A DNA stretch of 64,000 nucleotides from contig OY760934.1 of NCBI GenBank assembly GCA_963664245.1, positions 2,914,001 through 2,978,000 on the forward strand, given 5' to 3'. The DNA is from GCA-2711565 sp963664245. GTDB taxonomy: Bacteria; Bacteroidota; Bacteroidia; Bacteroidales; GCA-2711565. The notes under the pieces were generated by a model. That model saw only the letters and a program-made list of their open reading frames with translations, ran no database searches and was not told where the DNA came from. The position numbers and the translations under genes are program-made. Below, piece after piece: positions 25,281-33,872 of this stretch (within the stretch, counting starts at the first letter, position 1; each line of letters begins with the position of its first letter).

Positions 25281-26093
25281 ATGATCGCTTTTCCAAATTG
25301 TAAAATTAACTTGGGACTTTCAGTTATTGAGAGACGCCGTGACGGCTATCACAATATTGAAACGATCTTTAATCCTTTGCCTTTGCATGATGTGCTTGAA
25401 ATAGTACCCGCCCATGACGAAAAAACAGTTTTTACTTCTTCAGGAATTGAAATCCCGGGCGAACCGGATCAGAATTTGTGTTTGAAAGCATACGAGTTGC
25501 TAAACAAAGATTTTAATTTAGAACCGGTCAAAATTCATTTGCACAAAGTGGTACCGATTGGAGCTGGTCTGGGAGGAGGTTCGTCGGATGCAGCATCTTC
25601 ATTAATGCTTTTGAACGACCTCTTTTCATTAAAATTATCACGAAAAAAACTACTAAAATATGCTTCGCAACTGGGTGCCGATTGTGCTTTTTTTATCCTG
25701 AACAAACCCGTGTTCGCCAATAAAAAAGGAGATCGGTTTAGGTCTGTCAAGCTGGATTTATCGGGCAAATTTATTGTATTGGTAAAACCGGATGTACATG
25801 TTGGAACGGCTGAAGCTTATGCAGGAATTACTCCCGGCACCAGGATTTTTTCGGTAAGGCAATTGGTCGAAAAATCGATGAGTGGGTGGAAATACACCTT
25901 ATTCAACGATTTTGAAAAAAGCATTTTCCAGAAATACCCGATGATTGAAGAAATTAAAACCAAACTTTATGATGCCGGAGCTATTTATGCTTCCATGAGC
26001 GGGAGCGGTTCGGCCGTTTACGGGATATTTGAAAAAGCAGTAGATCTTCAAAAAGCATTCAATGGATTTTTTTATTGGTCTTCAATTGTTTAA
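25281..26093 (+). CDS. ispE: 4-diphosphocytidyl-2-C-methyl-D-erythritol kinase
   Basis: GHMP kinase of the MEP isoprenoid pathway. 270 residues: FPNCKINLGLSVIERRRDGYHNI at the N-terminus is the IspE signature, PIGAGLGGGSSDAAS at 92-106 is the ATP-binding GHMP loop, and YASMSGSGSAVYGIF is the C-terminal GHMP motif. The last ~15 residues look slightly truncated relative to longer homologues but no key residue is missing. A strong -7 box lies immediately upstream. Confidence 0.95.
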   Translation: MIAFPNCKINLGLSVIERRRDGYHNIETIFNPLPLHDVLEIVPAHDEKTVFTSSGIEIPGEPDQNLCLKAYELLNKDFNLEPVKIHLHKVVPIGAGLGGGSSDAASSLMLLNDLFSLKLSRKKLLKYASQLGADCAFFILNKPVFANKKGDRFRSVKLDLSGKFIVLVKPDVHVGTAEAYAGITPGTRIFSVRQLVEKSMSGWKYTLFNDFEKSIFQKYPMIEEIKTKLYDAGAIYASMSGSGSAVYGIFEKAVDLQKAFNGFFYWSSIV

Positions 26094-26166
26094 ATTTGAT
26101 TCCAACCTTTAGAGGTACAATTACGTCTTTATAACAAAACCAATTTATTTGAAGTCTGGTATTGAT

Positions 26167-26499
26167 ATGCATAGTGAATTTGAATTCGGTCATTTGGCAG
26201 GAATGCTGGATATTCAAGTTTATGACGATAAAATTACCATCGATCGCGTTGATGAAAATTTCTATAAGCTAAAACTTGTTGGGAAATACACCAAGGAAAG
26301 CTTCACATTATCTGTTATCCCCCAGTATTTTATCGATTTTAAAACAAAATACACCAAACACCAATTACCGGATAATTTAGTGTTTACAAACTTTAATAAT
26401 AGTGAAAGCAGCAACCTTGAGTTAATTGGTAAAACCGAAGGATTGAAAAAATCATCCCAGGTGCAGGTGAAAGGGTATTCACAAAGCAAATATTGGTAA
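26167..26499 (+). CDS. Hypothetical small soluble protein
   Basis: About 110 residues from the ATG at 26167 (a TTG at 26149 is also in frame). No domain recognised, no signal peptide or membrane segment; charged, beta-prone sequence such as FYKLKLVGKYTKESFTLSVI and a polar tail. It follows ispE by 73 nt on the same strand and precedes a plus-strand terminator, which is mild support for it being expressed. It could equally be a decayed or chance frame. No clear RBS seen. Confidence 0.4.
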   Translation: MHSEFEFGHLAGMLDIQVYDDKITIDRVDENFYKLKLVGKYTKESFTLSVIPQYFIDFKTKYTKHQLPDNLVFTNFNNSESSNLELIGKTEGLKKSSQVQVKGYSQSKYW

Positions 26500-26574
26500 A
26501 GTTGTTATTGATTTATACGATGGAACAATAACTATTGACTAGAAATAGAACAATGATTTTATGAAATAATGAGC

Positions 26575-26599
26575 CGGGAAAATTTTCCGTTTTTTTTTA
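26575..26599 (+). terminator. Rho-independent terminator for the ispE strand
   Basis: CGG-GAAAA pairs with TTTTC-CG and is followed by a run of nine T. It abuts the convergent lptG stop at 26597. Confidence 0.75.
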
Positions 26600-27673
26600 T
26601 TTTGGAGCTGTACGGATCAAGAAAATACCAATGCTACTAAAAATAATAATTGGAATCCATGCTGCAAATAAAGGGTGCAGCCTGCCTACGGTTGCGAAAA
26701 CGGTAGATACCTGCATAAACAAAATAAATGCAAAAGCAATGGCTAGTCCCAGCCCCAGGTGCATTCCCAGCCCGCCCCTGATTTTACGGCTCGACAGGGC
26801 AAAGCCGATGAGGGTCATGGCAAGGGTTGCAAACGGAGATGCCAGGCGTTTCCCTTTTTCCACTTCGTAAAATTTCAGGTTTTCCGATCCTTTTAAACGT
26901 TCGTAAGCAATCCGTTCGTTCAGCTCGAAATAGTTCATTACCTCAAAATCTTCTTTTAAAGTGTACAAATCGGAAGGGTGTAAAGAAAGAACTGTATCGA
27001 GCGACTTGCCCCATTTTACGGTTTCATCAACATCGTTAAATTCCCGGATATAGTAATCGCCAAGCTCCCAGCTTTTTGTTTCTTCTTTCCATTCAAGGTT
27101 GCTTGAAAATAGTTTATATACAAGTTGTCCGTCTTTGAAATGTTCCAGGGTAAACTTTCTACCCCGGTTCGATGTAATATTATAATTTTCTACATAAATA
27201 AACACATTGGGTTCTATTTGCAGATGAATATTGCGATCCTTATTTTTTTTGAGGTTTTCCATGTAGGTGTTCTTAAATTCCCGGCGGTTTTCGTTAGCTA
27301 CCGGAATCATGAAATTCCCCAGGTAAAAAGACATAACGGCTAAAAAAGTTGCGGCAATCATGTAAGGGCGAAGTAAACGGTAATAACTTGCACCGCCATT
27401 TAAGATGGCTACAATCTCGGTGTTCGAAGCCAGTTTGGAGGTGAAAAAGATAACCGAAATAAAGGTGAAAAGGTAAATGAAAAGATTGATAAAATAGGGG
27501 ATGAAGTTTACGTAATAAGTAAAAATGATTTCATGCAGCGGGGCATTGTTTTCCAGGAATTCATCAATGTTTTCCGATAAATCGAAAATAATAACAATTA
27601 CGATTAGCAAAGAAATTGCGTAAAAAAAGGTTCCGAGGAACTTACGGATGATATAGAAATCAATAATTTTCAT
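26597..27673 (-). CDS. LptG/LptF-family LPS-export permease (YjgP/YjgQ)
   Basis: Inner-membrane subunit of the Lpt ABC transporter that lifts lipopolysaccharide to the outer membrane. 358 residues: MKIIDFYIIRKFLGTFFYAI at the N-terminus, three hydrophobic helices within the first ~130 residues, a periplasmic beta-jellyroll in the middle, and three C-terminal helices (FATLAMTLIGFALSSR, GLGLAIAFAFILFMQVS, IPIIIFSSIGIFLI). It starts 24 nt after tgt, an arrangement common in Bacteroidota. LptF versus LptG cannot be separated with certainty by eye. Confidence 0.92.
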   Translation of the reverse strand: MKIIDFYIIRKFLGTFFYAISLLIVIVIIFDLSENIDEFLENNAPLHEIIFTYYVNFIPYFINLFIYLFTFISVIFFTSKLASNTEIVAILNGGASYYRLLRPYMIAATFLAVMSFYLGNFMIPVANENRREFKNTYMENLKKNKDRNIHLQIEPNVFIYVENYNITSNRGRKFTLEHFKDGQLVYKLFSSNLEWKEETKSWELGDYYIREFNDVDETVKWGKSLDTVLSLHPSDLYTLKEDFEVMNYFELNERIAYERLKGSENLKFYEVEKGKRLASPFATLAMTLIGFALSSRKIRGGLGMHLGLGLAIAFAFILFMQVSTVFATVGRLHPLFAAWIPIIIFSSIGIFLIRTAPK

Positions 27674-27697
27674 TTATTACAAAAATATAAAAAGCCC

Positions 27698-28828
27698 TTA
27701 TAATCGTTCAGAAAATTGTTTCACCATGTTGTTTTTCCACGAATAAAAATCGCCATCAATAATATGTTGCCTGGCATTTTCAACCAACCATAAATAAAAA
27801 CGCAAATTATGCAAACTGGCAATCATGCCGGCTAACATTTCGTTGGCGGCAAATAAATGCCGTAAATAAGCTTTGGTGTATTGTTTATCTACATAGGAGG
27901 TGCCATCTTCGTCCAAAGCCGAAAAATCGTCTTTCCACTTTTCGTTTTTAATGTTGATGATCCCCCGGCTGGTGTATAAAATCCCGTGACGGGCATTTCG
28001 CGTGGGCATCACGCAATCAAACATATCTATCCCCATGGCAATGCTTTCCAGAATGTTGGCCGGGGTTCCAACGCCCATTAAATAACGGGGCTTATCTTCG
28101 GGCAGAATATTGCAAACAACATCTGTCATTTCGTACATCATCTCGTGGGGTTCGCCCACCGACAAACCTCCAATGGCATTTCCTTCTGCGTTTTTTGAGG
28201 CAATATATTCGGCCGATTTTATCCGTAAATCCTTATACACGCTTCCCTGTACAATGGGGAAGAGGTTTTGCTTGTAGCCGTACATCCCTTCGGTTGAACC
28301 GAAACGGGCAATGCAACGGTCGAGCCACTGATGGGTGATATTTAGCGAGTTTTTGGCATAATCATATTCGCAGGGGTAGGGCGTACATTCGTCAAAAGCC
28401 ATGATGATATCGGCACCAATGATTCGTTGAATATCCATCACATTTTCGGGGGTAAACTGGTGTTTTGAACCATCGATGTGCGAACGGAAAACAACGCCTT
28501 CGTTGGTTAACTTCCGGGTGTTCGCCAATGAATAAACCTGGTAGCCTCCGCTATCGGTTAAAATGGGTTTGTTCCACCCGTTGAATTGGTGCAATCCCCC
28601 GGCTTTTTTTATGATATCAAGGCCGGGGCGTAAATACAAATGATAAGTGTTGCCTAAAATAATTTGGGCCTTGGTATCATTACTTAGTTCAGGAATGTGA
28701 ACCGCTTTTACGGCTCCGGCGGTTCCAACCGGCATAAAAATCGGAGTTTCAATCTCCCCGTGATCGGTTATAATCCGGCCTGCCCTTGCCTTACTTCCTT
28801 TATCGGTGGTTTGTATAGAAAATTTCAT
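27698..28828 (-). CDS. tgt: tRNA-guanine transglycosylase
   Basis: Exchanges G34 for preQ1 in GUN-anticodon tRNAs on the way to queuosine. About 376 residues: ETPIFMPVGTAGAVKAV, NTYHLYLRPG, LTDSGGYQVYSL (nucleophile Asp region), DECTPYPCEYD, and IGGLSVGEP. The zinc-site cysteines of the CxC-C-H motif found in many Tgt (usual ...CSCxxC) are not evident near residue 300, where the text reads RHGILYTSRG followed by a divergent stretch; Bacteroidota homologues share this in my memory. The start at 28828 (MKFSIQTTDKG) fits the family; an open frame further upstream crosses promoter boxes. Confidence 0.93.
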   Translation of the reverse strand: MKFSIQTTDKGSKARAGRIITDHGEIETPIFMPVGTAGAVKAVHIPELSNDTKAQIILGNTYHLYLRPGLDIIKKAGGLHQFNGWNKPILTDSGGYQVYSLANTRKLTNEGVVFRSHIDGSKHQFTPENVMDIQRIIGADIIMAFDECTPYPCEYDYAKNSLNITHQWLDRCIARFGSTEGMYGYKQNLFPIVQGSVYKDLRIKSAEYIASKNAEGNAIGGLSVGEPHEMMYEMTDVVCNILPEDKPRYLMGVGTPANILESIAMGIDMFDCVMPTRNARHGILYTSRGIINIKNEKWKDDFSALDEDGTSYVDKQYTKAYLRHLFAANEMLAGMIASLHNLRFYLWLVENARQHIIDGDFYSWKNNMVKQFSERL

Positions 28829-28840
28829 AAAAATTGTGTC

Positions 28841-28878
28841 CAAAGATAAATCTAATTCACGAAGTTTAAATAGATTTG
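28841..28878. promoter_or_regulatory. Divergent -7 boxes for tgt (minus) and the GT2 gene (plus)
   Basis: TATCTTTG on the minus strand (28841-28848) lies 13 nt before the tgt ATG; TAGATTTG on the plus strand (28871-28878) lies 18 nt before the GT2 ATG. Both match TAnnTTTG exactly and support the inner starts chosen for both genes. Confidence 0.6.
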
Positions 28879-28896
28879 TGCTCAAAACTTTGGTTT

Positions 28897-30054
28897 ATGC
28901 AGTTTGAAATACCTCGATTTTTATCCGCCCCGCAACCCGAATTTTCGTTGGAATTTATTTTGCTGGTGGTTTTTGCATTGGTGATTATTGACCAACTCCT
29001 TTATTTTTGGTTGTTTTACAGCAAGCTGGGATTTTCTAAAACCCCAAGTTGGAAACGGAATACGGAAGCTGTATCGGTGGTTATTTGTGCAAAAAACGAA
29101 TATTCAAATTTAAAAAAGAACCTTCCCCAAATTTTAAATCAGGACTACCCCGACTTTGAAGTTATTTTGGTAAACGATGCCTCTGATGATTATACCCATG
29201 AGCTTTTGGAAGACTTTGAACGTAAGTATGAAAAACTGAAAGTGATTACGATTAAAGAAAATTTGAATTTTTTTTCGGGAAAAAAATTTGCGCTTTCGAT
29301 CGGTATAAAATCAGCTAAAAATGATTTATTGTTATTGACTGATGCCGATTGTTATCCAAATTCCCCAAATTGGATCCAGCATATGGTTGATCCATTTACC
29401 GACCCGGGAACAGAAATTGTATTGGGTTATGGGCCGTATGAAAAAAACCCGGGTATTTTAAATGCCATCATTCGTTTTGACACTTTAATGGTTGCGATAC
29501 AATATTTCTCGTTTGCACTTAAACAAAAAGCCTTTATGGGTGTTGGCCGGAACCTGGCCTACCGTAAATCATTGTTTTATAAAAACGGAGGGTTTATTTC
29601 CCATTATACGGTTCGCTCGGGCGATGACGATTTGTTTATCAATAGTGTTGCCAATAAGCAAAATACTCGCATTCAAACTCATCCCGACAGCTATACTTTT
29701 TCTCAACCCAAAATAACGTATACTTCTTGGGCTACCCAAAAACGCAGGCATTTTTCAACCTCAAAACTGTATAAACCCAAGTTTAAATTTTTATTGGGGA
29801 AATACGGGTTCACCCAGTTGTTGATGTATGCATTGTTAACCACTTTTATTGTTTTGAATTATAATCTGTTTTGGGTGTTGCTGTTATTTTCGTTCAGGTT
29901 AATTTCACAATACATTGTTGTAAAAGCTTCGATGAAACGTTTGAATGAGCGCAATTTATTAGTATTTTCGCCTGTACTTGAATTGATTTTATTTGCGAAT
30001 CAACTCATGTTTAGTTTTATCAATTTATTCTTCAAACCTAATAAATGGAAGTAA
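28897..30054 (+). CDS. Membrane glycosyltransferase family 2
   Basis: About 385 residues. An N-terminal membrane helix (LEFILLVVFALVIIDQLLYFW), then a GT-A catalytic domain with VSVVICAKNEYSNLKKN, VNDASDDYTHELL, a DxD-type LLLTDADCYPNS and SGDDDLFINSVA (acid/base region), then an RRHFSTSKLYK (QxxRW-like) motif and C-terminal hydrophobic helices. It would polymerise or transfer sugar at the inner membrane; product unknown. Its end overlaps the ECF sigma gene by 10 nt, so the two are coupled. A TTG further upstream at 28876 overlaps the promoter and is less likely. Confidence 0.88.
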   Translation: MQFEIPRFLSAPQPEFSLEFILLVVFALVIIDQLLYFWLFYSKLGFSKTPSWKRNTEAVSVVICAKNEYSNLKKNLPQILNQDYPDFEVILVNDASDDYTHELLEDFERKYEKLKVITIKENLNFFSGKKFALSIGIKSAKNDLLLLTDADCYPNSPNWIQHMVDPFTDPGTEIVLGYGPYEKNPGILNAIIRFDTLMVAIQYFSFALKQKAFMGVGRNLAYRKSLFYKNGGFISHYTVRSGDDDLFINSVANKQNTRIQTHPDSYTFSQPKITYTSWATQKRRHFSTSKLYKPKFKFLLGKYGFTQLLMYALLTTFIVLNYNLFWVLLLFSFRLISQYIVVKASMKRLNERNLLVFSPVLELILFANQLMFSFINLFFKPNKWK

Positions 30055-30653
30055 ATCCACGACTCACCGAAAAAGGATTACGCGACTACAAGTTGGTTAA
30101 AAGAGCCGTTGAGGAAGGCGACCAAAAGGCCTATGCCGAATTAATGAAACATTACCGCGATTCGCTTTATTTTATGATGTTGAAAATGACTAATAATTCG
30201 CAGGATGCCGACGATTTAACCATTGAAGCATTTGGTAAAGCGTTTAAATATTTAAATCAATATACTCCCGATTATGCCTTTAGCACCTGGTTATTTAAAA
30301 TAGCTTCCAATAATTGCATCGATTTTATCCGCCGCAAAAAAAAACGGACTCTGTCGATGAACGAATCTTTTGGCGAGGATGACGGACATGAACTGGCTGA
30401 TTCCATTCCTTCGGAAACCCTCGACCCGGAAGAAAAAATTATCAAAAAACAAAAGGTAAAAATGATGCGCGAGGTAGTGGATAAACTTAAGCCGCATTAC
30501 CGCAAATTAATTGAGATGAGGTATTTCAAAGAACTATCTTACGAAGAAATCTCAAAAGAACTGGATTTGCCTTTGGGAACCATTAAAGCGCAATTATTCA
30601 GGGCCCGTGAATTCTTATCAAATATTTTAAAAGGCCATACCGAAAAATATTAA
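30045..30653 (+). CDS. ECF/sigma-70 family RNA polymerase sigma factor
   Basis: 202 residues: region 2 (YAELMKHYRDSLYFMMLKM, DADDLTIEAFGKAFKYLNQY, FSTWLFKIASNNCIDFIRRKKKR) and region 4 (LKPHYRKLIEMRYFKELSYEEI then LDLPLGTIKAQLFRAREFL). No anti-sigma gene lies next to it. The gene starts inside the GT2 3' end and is followed after 67 nt by the GH130-receiver gene, suggesting one plus-strand unit. Confidence 0.93.
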   Translation: MEVNPRLTEKGLRDYKLVKRAVEEGDQKAYAELMKHYRDSLYFMMLKMTNNSQDADDLTIEAFGKAFKYLNQYTPDYAFSTWLFKIASNNCIDFIRRKKKRTLSMNESFGEDDGHELADSIPSETLDPEEKIIKKQKVKMMREVVDKLKPHYRKLIEMRYFKELSYEEISKELDLPLGTIKAQLFRAREFLSNILKGHTEKY

Positions 30654-30720
30654 TCATTCGGCTTGGTTATTTGGCTTATCTTCGACAATTTTATATATTT
30701 AGTGATCTAAAATCCAGACT

Positions 30721-32583
30721 ATGAGCACGACTGTTTACCGCAAACCCACTCGTTTTTATTCTGATCCGAAACGGGTTATTGCCCGGTTCTTTTTCCCGGG
30801 ATCACAATCCAGGGTTCAATCCATTATCCAGAAAGTGATTGACATGCCCGACCAGGCAGCAAAGTTAACGTTGAACCAATCCTTGCGTGATTTTTCGGGT
30901 CGCCACCGGAATATCTCCAAAATATTTATGACCCATTTTGAACGCGTCAGGGAAATCATGAACGGCAAAAACGGCGATTTAAAAAAATTGCCCGAGTTTA
31001 AACAATTGTTGGTAGGTGCTTACTTAACCAGCGAATACTCCATTGAGTCGGCGGCATTTTTTAATCCTTCCATTGTTGAAGACCCTGACCAAACCGGTTT
31101 AATGGAAGGTGAAAGACGTGTGATTATCAGTTTCCGCGCAACCGGCGAAGGCCATATTTCTTCCATTGTTTTCAGGGGCGGAGTGCTCGATAAAGATAAT
31201 AACCTGAAGGTGGTTCAAACAGGAGGATTGGTTGATGAAGCCGAAGTGGTAAGAAACAAGGTGTACAATAAAGAAGTTTTTTGTAGAAAACTGCAAGAAC
31301 TGAAATTATGTGACGAAGTTCAGGAAAAAGTTTTTGATAAACTCCGCTTTGAATTTAATTATAGCGAACTTGAGAATGCCGTTGATTCAACAATTCAAGA
31401 ACTGAACCCGGATTATGAACAACGTATCAAACTGCAAAAAATAACCTGGCTGGCCGATTCGCATTATGACATCACCTTTTCATTGGATACCGGTATTTCC
31501 GACCGTGTTATTTTTCCGTTGGCCGATTCTGAAAGCAATGGCATTGAAGATGCCCGCTTTGTAAAATTTACCGACGACGACGGAACCCTGAAATATTATG
31601 CCACTTACACAGCTTACGATGGGCGATCCATCATGCCCAAGCTGATTGAAACCAAAGATTTTTATCATTTTAAAATTATGCCGATACACGGCGAAATTGC
31701 GCAAAATAAAGGAATGGCTTTGTTTCCGCGAAAGGTAAACGGCAAGTACGCCATGCTATCCCGCATCGACGGGATTAATAATTATATTATGTTTTCTGAC
31801 GAGGTGAACCTGTGGCGCGAGGCTAAAAAAATCCAAGAACCGAAGTATCCCTGGGAGTTTATCCAGGTGGGGAATTGCGGTTCGCCCATTGAAACCGAAC
31901 ATGGCTGGCTAGTAATTACGCACGGGGTTGGAACCATGCGGAAATATTGTTTGGGGGCTACTCTACTTGATTTAAACGACCCGACCAAAGTCATCGGGCA
32001 ATTGAGCGAACCCCTGCTGATGCCAAACGAAGAAGAACGCGAAGGCTATGTTCCTAACGTGGTTTATTCGTGCGGATCAATCATTCATAACGATGAATTG
32101 GTATTGCCGTATGCCATGTCCGATACTGCTTCTACTTACTGTGCCATTCCGTTGGATGATTTGATGGCGCGACTGATCCCCTCGGGTTATAAAGTGGAAC
32201 ATAAGAACGGTAAACCCAAAAGTAAAAAAGCCCGGATTTTAGTAGTGGAAGATGAGGTGATGAACCAAAAAATCATTGGTAGTATTTTGCAAAGTGCTGG
32301 TTACGAGGTTGAAATTGCCCCGGATGGAATTGTAGCCCTGATGCAAATTGCCAAAGGCGAATTTGATTTGATCCTTTCGGACATTGCCATGCCGAATTTT
32401 GACGGTTATCAGCTGCTGGAATATATTAATGAACGCAAGATAAAAATCCCGGTGGTGTTCTTGTCCGGATTTACCAGCGAAAGAGAAGAAGCCAAGGGAC
32501 TTAAAATGGGCGCTATCGAATACATCAAAAAACCCATCGACCGGGATATTTTATTGCTGCGCTTACAGAATATTTTGAAATAA
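30721..32583 (+). CDS. GH130-like glycoside phosphorylase/hydrolase fused to a response-regulator receiver
   Basis: 620 residues without a signal peptide, so cytosolic. Residues about 95-490 form a five-bladed beta-propeller of the GH130 type: FFNPSIVEDPDQTG, IEDARFVKF with the likely catalytic D277, TAYDGRSIMPKL, GNCGSPIETEHGWLVITHGVG and PNVVYSCGSIIHNDELVLPYG-like YAMSD. GH130 enzymes phosphorolyse or hydrolyse beta-mannosides. Residues 503-619 are a complete receiver domain: acidic E510/D511, phospho-acceptor D554 (LILSDIAMP), S582 and K604 (KKP). Residues 1-90 are helical and unassigned. The fusion suggests phosphorelay control of a sugar enzyme. No histidine kinase is nearby. Confidence 0.85.
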   Translation: MSTTVYRKPTRFYSDPKRVIARFFFPGSQSRVQSIIQKVIDMPDQAAKLTLNQSLRDFSGRHRNISKIFMTHFERVREIMNGKNGDLKKLPEFKQLLVGAYLTSEYSIESAAFFNPSIVEDPDQTGLMEGERRVIISFRATGEGHISSIVFRGGVLDKDNNLKVVQTGGLVDEAEVVRNKVYNKEVFCRKLQELKLCDEVQEKVFDKLRFEFNYSELENAVDSTIQELNPDYEQRIKLQKITWLADSHYDITFSLDTGISDRVIFPLADSESNGIEDARFVKFTDDDGTLKYYATYTAYDGRSIMPKLIETKDFYHFKIMPIHGEIAQNKGMALFPRKVNGKYAMLSRIDGINNYIMFSDEVNLWREAKKIQEPKYPWEFIQVGNCGSPIETEHGWLVITHGVGTMRKYCLGATLLDLNDPTKVIGQLSEPLLMPNEEEREGYVPNVVYSCGSIIHNDELVLPYAMSDTASTYCAIPLDDLMARLIPSGYKVEHKNGKPKSKKARILVVEDEVMNQKIIGSILQSAGYEVEIAPDGIVALMQIAKGEFDLILSDIAMPNFDGYQLLEYINERKIKIPVVFLSGFTSEREEAKGLKMGAIEYIKKPIDRDILLLRLQNILK

Positions 32584-32600
32584 GCTTAGCTGGCAATAAA

Positions 32601-32633
32601 AGTCAGGCGGTGACTTCAAGTCACCGCCTGACT
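32601..32633. repeat. Perfect 33-nt palindrome (REP-like) after the GH130-receiver gene
   Basis: AGTCAGGCGGTGACTT pairs exactly with AAGTCACCGCCTGACT around a single central C. Only 17 nt past the stop; could end transcription or be a dispersed REP unit. No U-run follows on the plus strand. Confidence 0.75.
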
Positions 32634-32653
32634 AAAATAGCTTGGAAAGCCCA

Positions 32654-32668
32654 AGGGGCGTCGCCCCT
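32654..32668. repeat. Short GC-rich palindrome AGGGGCG-T-CGCCCCT
   Basis: A perfect 7-bp stem with one central base; the flanking text (GCCCAAGGGGCG, CCCCTACGA) resembles dispersed REP elements known from many genomes. Second hairpin in a row of three between 32601 and 32721. Confidence 0.55.
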
Positions 32669-32689
32669 ACGATGAGCTGTCTTTTGATA

Positions 32690-32721
32690 TAAAAAAAGGA
32701 CATTCTTCTTTGAATGTCCTT
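32690..32721 (-). terminator. Rho-independent terminator of the FISUMP lipoprotein remnant
   Basis: Minus-strand AAGGACATTC/GAATGTCCTT stem with a 6-nt loop followed by seven T. It marks the original 3' end of the interrupted lipoprotein gene. Confidence 0.9.
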
Positions 32722-32727
32722 GTGTAT

Positions 32728-33594
32728 TTACTTTAGTCGCCATCTGGCATAGAAACCCATATGATTATCATAAGATTCATTATTCTCAAGCTTATCAGAA
32801 TCATAATCAATATGAGCAGCCCAAGTTGAATTATTAAAAGGTGCTATATTAGATTTCCACCAAACAGCTGCTTCACCCTCTCCACCAAATCCGTTAGTGC
32901 TTCTCCATCCCCCAGCTAAAGCATTAAAATTATAAGGGTTTGGTTCTGTGTTGTCTGAGTTTTTCCAGCCATATGGACCCTTTAGCTCGGCTCCTATAGA
33001 AGTACCGTATTCGTTAATAATTCTGACAAACGCAGCATCATCCATAATCTCTACTTCAGGAGGGGCAAAATTTGGATTTCTTAAAGTAGCAGCTTTAAAC
33101 ATGTCACCATATAGATTCCTTTTTTCTGGATCATTGTTTAAATAGCATCTTCCTTCAGTAGCATTATTCCAATCATCTTGATTTTCAAGTAATTGAATTG
33201 GATCGTTGGTTGCATAATATCTATCCATGCGGATATTTTCAACACTAACCGAATCCCCTGCAACTACCTCGGTAAAATGATAGAAGTACCCCATTATTTC
33301 CGAATGAAAAGTCCAAGTTGGAAATTTGCCATCTTTATAAGAAGCAAATTCTTGGCTATAGCATTCTCCTAGCTCGTCTATGAAGCAAACATTAATTCTG
33401 TATTTTGTGTTTTTTTTCAAATTATTTATATCTACAGAAATATTGCCATTCAATGAGGAGCTGATGACTGTGTTGCTTTGAGTCGTAGGAACATTTTCAA
33501 TATCATAACAAACAATAACGTTATTAATTGTTGAGCCGTTAGAAGTAATTCCCCAGATAAAATCCTCCCAAATTGATGTAATGAAAAATATCAA
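32728..33594 (-). pseudogene. C-terminal half of a FISUMP lipoprotein gene cut by IS110
   Basis: About 288 codons open to the right, with no ATG and no signal peptide at the left end of the protein. The N-terminal part continues an Ig/FN3-like repeat (WGITSNGSTINN, NLKKNTKYRINVCFIDE); the C-terminal part is a Fib_succ_major domain: DAAFVRIINEYG, LKGPYGWKNSDN, NFNALAGGWRS and GFYARWRLK. The missing N-terminus is the lipoprotein fragment at 35252-36019 beyond the transposase. Together they would make one protein of roughly 530 residues. The TTG at 33594 is unlikely to be a real start. Confidence 0.8.
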
Positions 33595-33639
33595 TTTTCC
33601 AGATTCTATTGATTTTCCCAGCTAACGATTGAGCATTAT

Positions 33640-33810
33640 TTTAGCAACCGGCTTTATGGGAGACCGGTTTTTAAAATGGTACTGCTTGTGATTTACAAGT
33701 AAGTCCCGGTGTCATTCTGGTACTGGATGTAAAAAGCCCCGGGAGGTACATTCCCGAGGCAGTTGATAAATTTTAATGGTGGCTCCGATCATTCGGAGAC
33801 CCCGATCAGA
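33640..33810 (+). ncRNA. Candidate IS110 bridge RNA (5' leader of the transposase)
   Basis: Four stems fold in a row: AACCGG/CCGGTT (33646-33669), CTTGT/ACAAG (33685-33699), GCC-CGGGA/TCCCG-GGC (33736-33760) and CTCCGA/TCGGAG (33783-33798). A direct repeat TGGTACT occurs at 33677-33683 and 33718-33724 within the central part. IS110 elements are known to encode a guide (bridge) RNA in this non-coding end, with loops that pair with target and donor DNA. Limits and loop assignment are inference. Confidence 0.5.
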
Positions 33811-33872
33811 ATAATTTTCAAGTGTAAAGATACATCCTCATAAGGCCCTTTTATATATTAAATTGAAAAAAA

